Notes: generated by a model from the letters alone, not told the origin. 44,364 nucleotides of DNA from Aestuariivirga sp. (GCF_020252395.1 NZ_JADCDB010000026.1:1-44364), one strand, 5' to 3'; counted from the stretch's first letter, positions 17,415-26,475 are shown. Translations and numbers: made by a program.

Positions 17415-17788
17415 CAGTTGCTCTCCTCAGTGGCTTCGACACGGTCATCACGGCGCTCGCGGTCTTCGCGGCGGCGCATCTGGGCCGAGGGGCCGTCCTC
17501 ATGCGCTTCGACCTTCACGGTCATGAAGCGGATCACGTCTTCCGAGATCGACATCTGGCGCTCCATCTCCTGCACGGCGGCAGAAGGGGCATCGATGTTG
17601 AAGAGCGTGTAATGCGCCTTGCGGTTCTTGCGGATCCGGAAGGTGAGGGACTTGAGGCCCCAGTATTCGGTCTTCGTTACCTTGCCGCCATGGGCGGCGA
17701 CAAGCGCCTTGTACTGGTCCGTCAGGGCATCGACCTGCGCGGGCGCTGCGTCCTGACGGGTCAGGAACACGTGCTCGTAGAGAGCCAT
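17414..17788 (-). CDS. rpsF: Small-subunit ribosomal protein S6
   Basis: A 124-residue S6 with [13 protein letters not shown] at the start, the [20 protein letters not shown] strand pair and a highly charged C-terminal tail ([12 protein letters not shown]). First gene of rpsF-rpsR-rplI. No ssb or priB gene is present between rpsF and rpsR. A palindrome 55-82 nt upstream could be part of a leader. Confidence 0.97.
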   Translation of the reverse strand: MALYEHVFLTRQDAAPAQVDALTDQYKALVAAHGGKVTKTEYWGLKSLTFRIRKNRKAHYTLFNIDAPSAAVQEMERQMSISEDVIRFMTVKVEAHEDGPSAQMRRREDRERRDDRVEATEESN

Positions 17789-17842
17789 ATGGATTATGCC
17801 TTTCGTTGCGTTTCAACAGTGCAAGTCATCCGGCGCAGAGCC

Positions 17843-17870
17843 TCTTTCGAACCCAGAAAGGCTCGAAAGA
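17843..17870 (-). promoter_or_regulatory. Hairpin in the rpsF leader, possible S6:S18 control element
   Basis: TCTTTCGA at 17843-17850 and TCGAAAGA at 17863-17870 form a perfect 8-bp stem with a 12-nt loop. GAGCC and GGCTC in the same stretch could form a competing stem, and CCGG lies close by. Many bacteria autoregulate this operon through an S6:S18-binding leader RNA, so the position fits, but I cannot confirm the known consensus. Confidence 0.35.
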
Positions 17871-18052
17871 CCGGTCAAACGAAAGAGCGGAGACACGGGA
17901 AGACGGGGCTTCGCCCCTAGCCAGCCGCTGATGCGCGACTGACCCTTCCGTTCAGCCCCCAGCCGGGTGCCTTACAGCGACGCGGCTTATGGCGGAAAAC
18001 CGCGGCCAATGCAAGACATGGCTTCCGGCCGCCCGCCTTCCCATGCGGAACG

Positions 18053-18081
18053 TTGACAATCGATGAGCGCTGTCGGAACCT
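18053..18081 (+). promoter_or_regulatory. Candidate promoter of the polyamine ABC operon
   Basis: A perfect TTGACA is at 18053-18058, with GAACCT 17 bases later at 18076-18081 in the -10 position. The -35 is excellent and the -10 poor. It lies 31-59 nt before the GTG start at 18112. Confidence 0.35.
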
Positions 18082-18111
18082 CACTGTGAAATTCTTTTTC
18101 CCCTGGGTATC

Positions 18112-19137
18112 GTGAGCGACACGTCCAGCGTCATCGAATTCCGCAAGGTCACCAAGCGCTTCGGCGATGTGGTGGCGGTTGCCGGCAATGACCTTGCGGT
18201 GAGGGCGGGCGAGTTCATGTCCATTCTGGGCCCATCGGGCTGCGGCAAGACCACCTCGCTGCGCATGATGGCGGGTTTCGAGCAGCCGAGCTCCGGCGAG
18301 GTCTTCATCCGCGGCGAGAATGTCACCGGCGTCCCGGCCTACCGGCGGCCCGTCAATATGGTGTTCCAGCACTATGCGCTGTTCCCGCATCTCTCGGTTG
18401 CTGACAATGTGTCCTATGGCCTGCGCCAGCGCAATCCAAAGCCGTCCAAAGCCGAAATAGACCGCGCGGTGGACGGGGCGCTCGCCATGGTCCGCCTCGA
18501 AGGCTACGGCAAGCGCCGCAGCTATGAGCTCTCCGGCGGCCAGCAGCAGCGTGTGGCGCTGGCCCGCGCCCTCATCAACCGCCCCGCCGTGCTGCTGCTC
18601 GACGAACCGCTCGCCGCACTCGACCGCAAGCTCCGCCGCGACATGCAAATCGAACTCCAAAACCTGCAGCGCGACGTCGGCATCACCTTCCTTCTCGTCA
18701 CGCATGACCAGGAGGAGGCGCTGTCGATGTCCGGCCGGGTCTGCGTCATGCGCGAGGGCCGCATCGTGCAGACGGGCTCCCCGCGCGAGCTCTATGACCA
18801 GCCGGTCAACCGCTACGTGGCGGATTTCGTCGGCAAGACCAATTTCTTCGCCGGCCCGTCCCCGGCTGAAGTGCTGAGCATCCGGCCGGAGCAGATCGAG
18901 ATCGCAACCAGCCTCAGCGCCCTGCCGGAGGGGCTCATGGCCAGGCTTCCGGTCAGGGTGCTGAACCGCATCTTCCTCGGCGAGCACACGGAATATGTGG
19001 TGGTGAGCGAGAAGCTCGGCGAGTTCATGGTAATGGCCCCGCGGAAATCGGAGCGCGACGCAGGGGTCTATGACATCGGCGACATGATCGCCGCGGGATG
19101 GCGCGCCGAGGCAGAGCGTATCTTGCCGAATACGTAA
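18112..19137 (+). CDS. potA: Polyamine-type ABC transporter ATPase (PotA)
   Basis: A 341-residue ATPase with GTG start. Walker A GPSGCGKTT, Q-loop MVFQHYALFPHL, signature LSGGQQQRVALARAL, Walker B VLLLDEPLAAL and THDQEEAL are all intact. The C-terminal TOBE-like region (VLSIRPEQIEI) is the regulatory part of this class. It is the first gene of an ATPase, binding protein, permease, permease set in the order typical of spermidine/putrescine importers. The exact substrate is inferred from the binding-protein family. Confidence 0.88.
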   Translation: MSDTSSVIEFRKVTKRFGDVVAVAGNDLAVRAGEFMSILGPSGCGKTTSLRMMAGFEQPSSGEVFIRGENVTGVPAYRRPVNMVFQHYALFPHLSVADNVSYGLRQRNPKPSKAEIDRAVDGALAMVRLEGYGKRRSYELSGGQQQRVALARALINRPAVLLLDEPLAALDRKLRRDMQIELQNLQRDVGITFLLVTHDQEEALSMSGRVCVMREGRIVQTGSPRELYDQPVNRYVADFVGKTNFFAGPSPAEVLSIRPEQIEIATSLSALPEGLMARLPVRVLNRIFLGEHTEYVVVSEKLGEFMVMAPRKSERDAGVYDIGDMIAAGWRAEAERILPNT

Positions 19138-19171
19138 CGGTATAAACACAAACACAGGGAGGAGAAGACGC

Positions 19172-20323
19172 ATGACCAAGACACCTGACTATTTCCCGGC
19201 GCGGAATTTCATCGACGAGCTCCGCCGCTACCAGAAGGGCAGCGTCACCCGCCGCCACTTCCTCGGCGTTACGGGCCTCGGGCTGGCCACCGCCGTGCTC
19301 GGCGGCGCCGTGCCGGGCCTGCGCCCCCGCAAGGCCTATGCCGGCCTCACCGGCACGCTGAATGTCACGACCTGGCCCAACTACTTCAGCCAAGAGAACT
19401 ACGACAACTTCACCAAGCAGACGGGTGTGCCGATCAACATCAACGTCTTCGGCTCCAACGAGGAAATGCTGGCGAAGCTGCAGGCGGGTTCCACCGGCTG
19501 GGACGTGCTGGTGCCCACCAACTATACGATTTCCACCTACAAGAGCCTCGACTTGATCGAGCCCCTGGACCTGAAGCTCTTCCCGAACTACGACCCCGCC
19601 CAGCAGGATCCGCGCTTCCTCGGCCCGGGCACCATCGACGGCGTCACCTATGCCGTGCCGAAGGACTGGGGCACCACGGGCTTCATCGTCAACACCAAGT
19701 CGACCACCGAGAACCCGGCCAGCTGGAAGGATTTCTTCGCCCTCGCCCAGGGCCCGCTTTCGGGCAAGGCCACGGTGCATGACTATCAGCTCACCACCAT
19801 CGGCAGCGCGGCCAAGTCGCTTGGCTATTCCTTCAACACCGTGGACCCGAAGGAACTGGCCGAGATCGAGAAGCTGCTGGTTGCCACCAAGCCGCATCTC
19901 TTCGCCGTCACCTCCGACTATCAGCCCGCCATGCGCAATGGCGATGCCGCCATGGCCATGTGCTGGACCAATGACGCCGCCCAGCTCAACCGCGACCTCC
20001 CTGAGATGAGCTACCGCCTCGGCAAGGACGGCGGGGAAATCTGGGTCGATCACTATGCGGTCATCAAGGGCGCGCCCAACCGCGATGCGGCCTATGCCTT
20101 CCTCGACTTCATCCTCACGCCGTCGATCAACGCCAAGGAAATCGAGGCCCACGGCACGCCGACCACCGACGCGCGCGTTCTCAAGCTGCTCCCCGAGAGC
20201 ATCCTCAAGAACCCGATCCTCTATCCGGCGGCCGGCCAGCTGTCGGTGCTGGAATATGGCGCCGCCGAAACGCTCACCAACCCGGATCGCGCCGAGTTGA
20301 TGGCGCGCTTCAAGTCCGCGTGA
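19172..20323 (+). CDS. potD: Polyamine-type periplasmic binding protein (PotD/PotF family)
   Basis: A 383-residue extracytoplasmic solute-binding protein with a GGAGGAG ribosome site. The N-terminus carries a twin-arginine signal, VTRRHFLGVTGLGLA near residues 26-40, ending near KAYAG, so it is probably exported folded. The mature part has NVTTWPNYFSQENYDNF, VFGSNEEMLAKL and YAVPKDWGTTGFIVN, typical of PotD-type proteins. It follows potA by 34 nt. A large palindromic repeat separates it from the permease genes, which could lower their expression. Confidence 0.88.
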   Translation: MTKTPDYFPARNFIDELRRYQKGSVTRRHFLGVTGLGLATAVLGGAVPGLRPRKAYAGLTGTLNVTTWPNYFSQENYDNFTKQTGVPININVFGSNEEMLAKLQAGSTGWDVLVPTNYTISTYKSLDLIEPLDLKLFPNYDPAQQDPRFLGPGTIDGVTYAVPKDWGTTGFIVNTKSTTENPASWKDFFALAQGPLSGKATVHDYQLTTIGSAAKSLGYSFNTVDPKELAEIEKLLVATKPHLFAVTSDYQPAMRNGDAAMAMCWTNDAAQLNRDLPEMSYRLGKDGGEIWVDHYAVIKGAPNRDAAYAFLDFILTPSINAKEIEAHGTPTTDARVLKLLPESILKNPILYPAAGQLSVLEYGAAETLTNPDRAELMARFKSA

Positions 20324-20326
20324 CGC

Positions 20327-20500
20327 ACTTCGTCTTCTCCCGCTTCAGCGGGAGAAGAAGGGCCCCGTTGCGCAAGCAACGGGGAGATGAGGGGAAGTCA
20401 AAGCGCTGCATTTCATGTGCAGCACACTTCCCCTCACCTACCCCAGCTGCGCTGGGGAACTCTTCCTCTCCCGCTGAAAGAGCGAGCGAGGACGCATTGA
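20327..20500. repeat. Composite palindromic intergenic repeat inside the pot operon
   Basis: Four hairpins stand in a row: a 12-bp stem at 20333-20358, a 9-bp stem at 20363-20384, an 11-bp stem at 20388-20436 enclosing a 6-bp inner stem (20405-20423), and a 7-bp stem at 20441-20457. CTCTCCCGCT near 20466 echoes the first arm. This is the mosaic form of dispersed extragenic palindromes found in alphaproteobacterial genomes. It lies between the binding-protein and first permease genes and could attenuate or process the message. Confidence 0.75.
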
Positions 20501-20516
20501 GCAAACCCAGGAACCG

Positions 20517-21377
20517 ATGACCACCACCCCGCGCCCCAAACTCGTGACGGCCCTGCTGCTTGCGCCAGCGGGGCTGTTCTTCGTGTTCCTGCTGCTGGCG
20601 CCGCTCGCGGTGGTGCTGCTCTTTTCCTTCGGCGAGCGCGCACCGGCGGGCGGCTACGTGCCGGCCTTCACGCTGCAGAACTACATGGACCTGCCGGCGC
20701 GCGGCAAAGCCTTCTTCAACACACTTACGCTGGCGCCGTTCGGCACGCTGCTGACGGCGCTCTTCGCCTTCCCCATGGCCTATTTCCTGGCGGTGAAGAC
20801 CAGCCCTGGGTGGCGCGTGGCGCTGCTGATCCTCGTCATGGCGCCGTTCTGGACCAGCCAGCTGCTGCGCTACTATGCCTGGATGATGATCCTCGGCAAC
20901 AAGGGCATCCCCGGCTGGCTTGCCACGCTGGGCATTGCCGACGTGCGCATCATCAACACGCCCTGGGCGGTGCTCATCGGCGCCGTCTACGGTTTCCTGC
21001 CGCTCATGGTGCCGCCCATCTATGTGTCCCTCGAAAAGCTCGACAAGCGCCTGCTCGAGGCCTCTGCCGATCTCGGCGCAACGCCCATCCGCACCTTCCT
21101 GCAGGTGACATTGCCGCTGGCGCTGCCGGGTGTTGCCACCGGCTCCATGCTGGTCTTCATCCTGCTGATGGGCGATTACATCCTGCCGCAGTTCTTGGGC
21201 GGCGGTAAGGTGTTCTTTATCGGCAATGCGCTGGTGGATCTGTTCCTCCAGTCGCGCAACTGGCCCTTCGGCGCGGCGGTTTCCGTGGCCCTCGTCGCCA
21301 TCATGTTCGTCACGATCTATGTCTATATGCGCTTCGTGCTGTCGAAGTCCGGCACGCGGCGCGCGGCACTTGTGTGA
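20517..21377 (+). CDS. potB: Polyamine-type ABC transporter permease 1 (PotB)
   Basis: A 286-residue membrane protein with about six helices; the first is in TALLLAPAGLFFVFLLLA. The cytoplasmic EAA loop is visible as LEASADLGATPIRTFLQVTL, followed by PLALPGVATG, which docks on the ATPase. Adjacent to potC with a 6-nt gap. The start codon lies 16 nt after the palindromic repeat, with only a weak ribosome site. Confidence 0.9.
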   Translation: MTTTPRPKLVTALLLAPAGLFFVFLLLAPLAVVLLFSFGERAPAGGYVPAFTLQNYMDLPARGKAFFNTLTLAPFGTLLTALFAFPMAYFLAVKTSPGWRVALLILVMAPFWTSQLLRYYAWMMILGNKGIPGWLATLGIADVRIINTPWAVLIGAVYGFLPLMVPPIYVSLEKLDKRLLEASADLGATPIRTFLQVTLPLALPGVATGSMLVFILLMGDYILPQFLGGGKVFFIGNALVDLFLQSRNWPFGAAVSVALVAIMFVTIYVYMRFVLSKSGTRRAALV

Positions 21378-21383
21378 GGTGAC

Positions 21384-22196
21384 ATGATGCTGCGCGCCTA
21401 TGCCATCTGCATCTACATCTTCCTCTATTTGCCGATCAGCCTGATCGTGTTCTTCTCCTTCAATGCCGGCAAGTATGCCATGGCCTGGGAGGGCTTCTCG
21501 CTCTTCTGGTACGGCAAGGCCTTCTCCAACCCTCTGATTATGGGCGCCCTCAAGACCTCCGTCATCATCGCGCTGTCCACCGCCTTCCTCTCCGCCATCA
21601 TCGGCACACTCACGGCGCTGGGGCTTGAGCGCACCAAAGGCTGGCTGCGCGTCACCTTCGATGCGCTGATCTATATCGCCATCATGGTGCCCGGCATCGT
21701 CATTGGCATCTCGACCTTGATTGCCTTCGTGAGCTTCTTCGATCTCGTCAATCCTTCACTCGCGGGGCTGGGCATCAAGTTTCAGATGGGTACCTGGGCC
21801 GTCATCGCGGCGCATGTGCTGTTCAACATCGCGGTGGTGGCGCTGCTCGTGCGCGCCCGCCTTCAGGGCATGGACCGCAGCCTCGTCGATGCCTCGGAGG
21901 ATCTTTACGCTACTCCGCTCGGCACCTTTGCCCAAGTGGTGCTGCCGCTGCTCGCCCCCGCGATCCTCGCCGGCTTCCTGCTGGCCTTCACCTTCTCGTT
22001 CGAGGACTTCATCATCGCCTATTTCGTGTCAGGGCCGGACACGACGCTGCCGATCTACATCTTCTCCTCGATCCGCCGCGGCGTCACGCCGGAGATCAAT
22101 GCCGTGGGCTCGGTGGTGCTTCTCACCTCCTTCGTGCTCTTGATCGCGGCGCAGGCGGTGCTGAGACGGGGGGAGAGGACGGCGCGGGCGGAATGA
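21384..22196 (+). CDS. potC: Polyamine-type ABC transporter permease 2 (PotC)
   Basis: A 270-residue permease starting MMLRAYAICIYIFLYLPISL, with about six helices and the EAA loop VDASEDLYATPLGTFAQVVL. FSFEDFIIAYFVSGPDTTLP is characteristic of PotC-type subunits. Last gene of the operon; it ends shortly before a strong hairpin that lacks a T tract in this direction. Confidence 0.9.
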   Translation: MMLRAYAICIYIFLYLPISLIVFFSFNAGKYAMAWEGFSLFWYGKAFSNPLIMGALKTSVIIALSTAFLSAIIGTLTALGLERTKGWLRVTFDALIYIAIMVPGIVIGISTLIAFVSFFDLVNPSLAGLGIKFQMGTWAVIAAHVLFNIAVVALLVRARLQGMDRSLVDASEDLYATPLGTFAQVVLPLLAPAILAGFLLAFTFSFEDFIIAYFVSGPDTTLPIYIFSSIRRGVTPEINAVGSVVLLTSFVLLIAAQAVLRRGERTARAE

Positions 22197-22200
22197 GAAA

Positions 22201-22226
22201 GGGCTCCGGCCATTCCGCCGGAGCCC
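22201..22226 (-). terminator. Bidirectional hairpin between potC and the phytase-like gene
   Basis: GGGCTCCGGC (22201-22210) and GCCGGAGCCC (22217-22226) form a perfect 10-bp stem with a 6-nt loop. On the minus strand it is followed by TTTCTCATT, so it best ends the leftward gene; it may also stop the pot transcript. Confidence 0.75.
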
Positions 22227-22249
22227 CCATGTACCTTTGACGTTGTTAC

Positions 22250-23548
22250 TTACTGGAGAACAGGCGACGCGAAGGTCACCCGCAACGCCTTGTTGCCGTC
22301 GCCCTCGATACCGAAGTCAGAGTCGTTGAACACGATCATCTCTATGGGGCTCATCACCGCCACACCCTCGATCTTCTTCGGCAGGCCCTCGACGTCGTCC
22401 GAATTCAGGACCAGGGTCTTGACGACCGGCTTGATGCCCTTTGCCTTTATGTCCGCAGCACTCATCTGTTCGAGCGACGGCGAGGTCTTCGCATCGTCGA
22501 AGGACGGATCGACCGGCGTCGCCGTGGCAAGGTCGATCACATAGAACTTGGTCGTCTTGCTGATGCGCTCGTCCACCAGCAGCCTGTCGTTTCCGAGTGC
22601 CACCATTTCGCTCATGCGCACCGCGTTCTGCTTCTGCGGCTCCTTCTTGTTGTCGGCAGCGAAGGAGGCGGCGTCATCCATCACGTAGACATATTCACCC
22701 AGCACCTTGCCGGTGGCGCGGTCGATCTTCCACAGGCGGGTGTTGGCGCTCTTCTTGTAGGCATCGCTGTCCGGGTTCGCCAGCGGGCTCTGCATCAGCG
22801 CGTAGATGGTGTTGCCATCGGGCGAGAGCGCCAGGTTCTCGAGACCGCGGTTGATGTAGCGCTTAGCCATGATGGCAGGGAGCGTGCCCACAACCTCGAC
22901 GCCGTCATTGGCCAGCGCCGTTTCGAGGCCCGCCGGAACATGGCGCTTCACCAGCGTGCCATCCGCCGCCACTTCGACGATCGAGGGCGCATATTCGTCC
23001 GCAATCAGGAAGCCGCCGCCCGGAAGGCGCACCAGCGCCTCGCTGTCGAGGCCGTTGACGCCGGTGAGCGGCTTGCCGTTCATGTCAAAGGCGGCTTCCA
23101 TCTTGATGCCATCGGCCGTGAAGGGCAGGCCGCCCACCGCCTTTCCGGTCTTGTCCTTGAGCGAAATGGTCTCGGTCACCTTGGCCGTGCCGTCTGCCCC
23201 AGCCTCGACCTTCTGGATGGTGATATTGAAGTCCGGCATCGGGAAATTCTTGGCCTTGCCGTCGCCGGCGCACAGCGTGTCGATGCCGAGGCCCGTCAGT
23301 TCCTCGATGCCCTCGCAGTCGAGATTGGGGCCGCGGTCGGTGAGCGTCCAGACGACGCCGGCCGGGTCATTCGGGTCGCGGAAGGCGGCGGAGCCAATGC
23401 CGCGCACCAGTGTCAGCGTCTTGCCACCGGGGTAGGTCACCTGGCCAAGCGGGAGGTCATCGAGCTTGAATTCGGTCACCGTCACGTCGGCCGCCAGGGC
23501 GGCGGTCGCCGAGAGGGCGAATACGGTGCTGAGCAGGAAGGCGCGCAT
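22250..23548 (-). CDS. Secreted phytase-like esterase domain protein
   Basis: A 432-residue protein with a Sec signal peptide, MRAFLLSTVFALSATAALA, cleaved before ADV. The mature part is a beta-propeller of the 'esterase-like activity of phytase' family: RGIGSAAFRDP, WTLTDRGPN, NGLDSEALVRLPGGGFLIAD and NRGLENLALSPDGNTIYAL. Family members are periplasmic or secreted hydrolases, some acting on phosphate esters; the substrate here is unknown. The start at 23548 has AAGGAGAAC just before it; an upstream in-frame ATG at 23575 would break the signal peptide. Single-gene unit ended by the hairpin at 22201. Confidence 0.85.
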   Translation of the reverse strand: MRAFLLSTVFALSATAALAADVTVTEFKLDDLPLGQVTYPGGKTLTLVRGIGSAAFRDPNDPAGVVWTLTDRGPNLDCEGIEELTGLGIDTLCAGDGKAKNFPMPDFNITIQKVEAGADGTAKVTETISLKDKTGKAVGGLPFTADGIKMEAAFDMNGKPLTGVNGLDSEALVRLPGGGFLIADEYAPSIVEVAADGTLVKRHVPAGLETALANDGVEVVGTLPAIMAKRYINRGLENLALSPDGNTIYALMQSPLANPDSDAYKKSANTRLWKIDRATGKVLGEYVYVMDDAASFAADNKKEPQKQNAVRMSEMVALGNDRLLVDERISKTTKFYVIDLATATPVDPSFDDAKTSPSLEQMSAADIKAKGIKPVVKTLVLNSDDVEGLPKKIEGVAVMSPIEMIVFNDSDFGIEGDGNKALRVTFASPVLQ

Positions 23549-23645
23549 CGGGTTCTCCTTGTTGGGAAATCGCAACCCTTCGCGACTACGGCTCCCTCTT
23601 AACGATTATGTGACACCCGGCCTCTCAGAAACGTGAAGGCGCGCA

Positions 23646-25133
23646 TCACCCAAGATATCGCCGTTTCAGGTGCGCCTCGAAATATTTCGCATTCAACGGC
23701 TCACCGGTCGCCTGGCGCATGATCTCAGGCGTCGAAAGCATCGAGGCCTTCGACCAGATATTCTCCTTGCGCCAAACATTGATCCCTGAGAAGTCGCCCT
23801 TCGCGATCTGCGCTGCCGCATCCGGCACGGCGCGCTCCACCGCCACCCATTGCTGCGCCGCCATCATCGCGCCCAGCGTATAGCTGGGGAAATAGCCGAA
23901 GGCGCCGGACGGCCAATGCACGTCCTGCATCGGCCCATCCTTGTAATTGCCAGCGGTGGAGAGGCCGAGGTACTCCGTCATCTTGGCGTTCCATGCCTCT
24001 GGAACGTCCTTCGCCGCGAGCCTGCCCGTCACCAGCTCCTGCTCGATCTCGAAGCGCAGGATCACATGCAGCGGATAAGTGGCCTCGTCGGCATCCACGC
24101 GAATGAAGCCTCGCTCCACCCGGTGCACATGGGCCAGAAGATCGTCGATCGTAACGTCCTCAAGCCCGAGGATCTCTCGCGCCTTCGGCAGCGCGAATTC
24201 CCAGAACTCCGGCCGCCGCGACAGCTGCATTTCCTGGAACAGGCTCTGGCTCTCATGCATCGCCATGCCGCGCGCCCTCGTCGAGGGCCAGTGCGACAGG
24301 TCATGCGGCAGGTTCTGTTCATAAAGCCCATGACCCGTCTCGTGCAGAATGCCCATGAGGGATGAGAGGAACTCGTCCGTCCGGTAGCGCGTCGTCATGC
24401 GCACGTCGGAGGGAACGCCGCCGCAGAAGGGATGGTGCGAAATGTCGAGGCGGCCATGGTGGAAATCGAAGCCCGCCGCCTTCATCAGCTCGAGGCCCAG
24501 CGCCTTCTGCTTCTCGATTGCGAAGGGGCCGGCAAAGGCCTTCAGCGGGTGCTTTGAGCGCCTTTGCGCCTGCGCCTCCAGGGCCTCGGGAATGAAGCCC
24601 TTGAGAAAGGCCTTGAGATCGTCGAACACGGCTGAGATGTCGGCGGACCGGCTGCCGGGGTCATATTGCTCCACCATCGCATCATAGGGAGAGAGCTTCA
24701 GCACCTCGGCGCGCCGCGCCGCTTCCTCTTGCGCTAATGCCACGATGTTCTCGAAGGAGGGCAGGAAGTCGTTCCAGTCGTTCTTTGCCCTGAGCTGCCG
24801 CCACAGCTGCTCGCAGCGGATCGCGGCATTCACCTGGCGTGCCACGAAGCCGGAGGAGAGGCAGGTGCGGTTGATGTAGACGCGCTTGAACTCCGCCACC
24901 GCAGCCCTCTGCGCGTCATCGAGGTCTTCCGTCTCCGCCTTGGCGATCCAATCTCCGATGTGCGGCGCCGTCGCCATCTCATGCGCCATGGAAGCCAGCA
25001 CGCTCATCGCTTCGGCGCGCTTCTCTCCGCCGCCTTCGGGCATGTTCACGGCCTCGTCCACCCCCAGCATGGCCTGGGCATGGCCAATGGCTTCGAGGCG
25101 GCGGCAGAGATGGTCGAGTCCGGCGAAGGTCAT
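23646..25133 (-). CDS. Metallocarboxypeptidase, M32 family
   Basis: A 495-residue cytoplasmic zinc carboxypeptidase of the Taq/Pfu type, which removes C-terminal residues from peptides. The zinc motif HETGH is at about residues 265-269 in GILHETGHGLYEQ, followed by HESQSLFQEM with the third ligand. The family signature DVRMTTRY and the C-terminal GAFGYFPSYTLGAMMAAQ are present. Length is normal. The start overlaps the carA stop (TGATG at 25131-25135), so it is translated after carA, an unusual partner for a pyrimidine and arginine gene. Confidence 0.92.
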   Translation of the reverse strand: MTFAGLDHLCRRLEAIGHAQAMLGVDEAVNMPEGGGEKRAEAMSVLASMAHEMATAPHIGDWIAKAETEDLDDAQRAAVAEFKRVYINRTCLSSGFVARQVNAAIRCEQLWRQLRAKNDWNDFLPSFENIVALAQEEAARRAEVLKLSPYDAMVEQYDPGSRSADISAVFDDLKAFLKGFIPEALEAQAQRRSKHPLKAFAGPFAIEKQKALGLELMKAAGFDFHHGRLDISHHPFCGGVPSDVRMTTRYRTDEFLSSLMGILHETGHGLYEQNLPHDLSHWPSTRARGMAMHESQSLFQEMQLSRRPEFWEFALPKAREILGLEDVTIDDLLAHVHRVERGFIRVDADEATYPLHVILRFEIEQELVTGRLAAKDVPEAWNAKMTEYLGLSTAGNYKDGPMQDVHWPSGAFGYFPSYTLGAMMAAQQWVAVERAVPDAAAQIAKGDFSGINVWRKENIWSKASMLSTPEIMRQATGEPLNAKYFEAHLKRRYLG

Positions 25134-26353
25134 CAGCCCTTCGCCTTTTCCATGTAGCCGGCGAAGCGCTTGAACAGGTAATGGCTGTCCTGCGGCCCCG
25201 GCGAGGCTTCCGGATGGTGCTGCACGGAGAACACCGGCCTGTCCTTCAGCGCGATCCCCGCATTGGAGCCGTCGAACAGCGAGACATGAGTCTCGACGAC
25301 GCCGGCGGGCAGAGAGTCACGGTCCACTGCGAAGCCGTGGTTCATCGACACGATCTCCACCTTGTTTGTGGTGAAGTCCTTCACCGGGTGGTTGGCGCCA
25401 TGGTGACCCTGGTGCATCTTGACCGTCCTGGCGCCGAGCGCGATCCCCAGCATCTGATGGCCGAGGCAGATGCCGAAGACAGGCTTGCCGGATTGCACGA
25501 GCTTCCTGATCTCCGGCACCGCATATTCGCCCGTGGCCGCCGGGTCGCCCGGGCCGTTGGACAGGAACACGCCATCCGGCTTCATGGCGAGAATATCCTC
25601 GGCCTTGGTGGTGGCGGGCACCACGGTCACATCACAGCCCGCCGAGGTGAGGCAGCGCAGGATATTGCGCTTCAGGCCATAATCGACGGCCACCACCTTC
25701 CACGGCGATGACATGGCGGTCCGATAGCCATTCTTCCAGTCCCACAGCAGCTCGTTCCAGTGCATGCGCTGGGTGAGGCACACGTCCCTGGCGAGGTCGA
25801 GGCCGGCGAGTCCCGGCCAGTCTGCCGCCATCTTCTTCAGCTTCTTGAGGTCGAACTTACCCCTGGCATTATGCGCGATGACGCCATTGGGCATGCCCTT
25901 CTCGCGGATGCGGGCAGTCAGCGCGCGCGTGTCGATGCCGGAGAGGCCGATGATGCCCCGCGCCTTCAGCCACTTCTCGAAATGCTTGGCCGAGCGGTAA
26001 TTGGCGGGCTCGGTGATCGCTTCCTTGATCACGCAGCCGACGACGCCCGCGTGTGCGGCAAGGTTGGTCGTTTCGGTGTCCTCGTCATTGGTGCCCACAT
26101 TGCCAACATGTGGGAAGGTGAAGGTCACGATCTGCCCGGCATAGGAGGGGTCGGTGAGTATTTCCTGATAGCCGGTCATGGCAGTGTTGAAGCACACTTC
26201 GCCCACCGCCTCGCCCTCCGCCCCGATGCCGAAGCCCTCGATCACCGAGCCGTCCGCGAGCACCAGAAGGGCCGTCACGCGCGGCTGGTCCCAGTCGCCG
26301 AACGGGCGGCGTGCGGGTTTCCTGGCCTTGGCAGGCTTTTTTGCGCTCGGCAT
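25133..26353 (-). CDS. carA: Carbamoyl-phosphate synthase small subunit
   Basis: The glutaminase subunit of carbamoyl-phosphate synthase, feeding arginine and pyrimidine synthesis. The 406-residue protein has the CPSase N-terminal domain (VCFNTAMTGYQEILTDPSY) and a class-I glutamine amidotransferase domain with the nucleophile in FGICLGHQMLG and the His-Glu pair in HHPEASPGP. A basic 25-residue N-terminal extension (SAKKPAKARKPARR) precedes the core. The start at 26353 follows AGGAGT. carB is not in the window. It is divergent from the YqeY-domain gene, as in many alphaproteobacteria. Confidence 0.95.
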   Translation of the reverse strand: MPSAKKPAKARKPARRPFGDWDQPRVTALLVLADGSVIEGFGIGAEGEAVGEVCFNTAMTGYQEILTDPSYAGQIVTFTFPHVGNVGTNDEDTETTNLAAHAGVVGCVIKEAITEPANYRSAKHFEKWLKARGIIGLSGIDTRALTARIREKGMPNGVIAHNARGKFDLKKLKKMAADWPGLAGLDLARDVCLTQRMHWNELLWDWKNGYRTAMSSPWKVVAVDYGLKRNILRCLTSAGCDVTVVPATTKAEDILAMKPDGVFLSNGPGDPAATGEYAVPEIRKLVQSGKPVFGICLGHQMLGIALGARTVKMHQGHHGANHPVKDFTTNKVEIVSMNHGFAVDRDSLPAGVVETHVSLFDGSNAGIALKDRPVFSVQHHPEASPGPQDSHYLFKRFAGYMEKAKG

Positions 26354-26475
26354 GGCGGACTCCTGGGGAATTTGAGGCTGGTTAGGGGAAGGGGGCCGGG
26401 CCGTCAAGGTTGCGGTGCAGCGTTATCCGCCCTACATGTGGCCGGAACCCCTGATATTCGAGAGGAACAGGCAGA

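Larger units (their letters stand above)
17789..18111. other. Divergent control region between rpsF and the polyamine ABC operon
   Basis: These 323 bases separate two divergent operons. They contain the rpsF leader palindrome and, towards the right, a TTGACA hexamer at 18053-18058 upstream of potA. The middle is GC-rich, with short inverted repeats but no open frame with a ribosome site. Confidence 0.5.

Noticed and set aside
19025-20152. A 375-codon minus-strand frame opposite the polyamine binding protein
   Set aside because: Shadow of potD; it has no recognisable domain, and the + strand has a Tat signal and binding-protein motifs.
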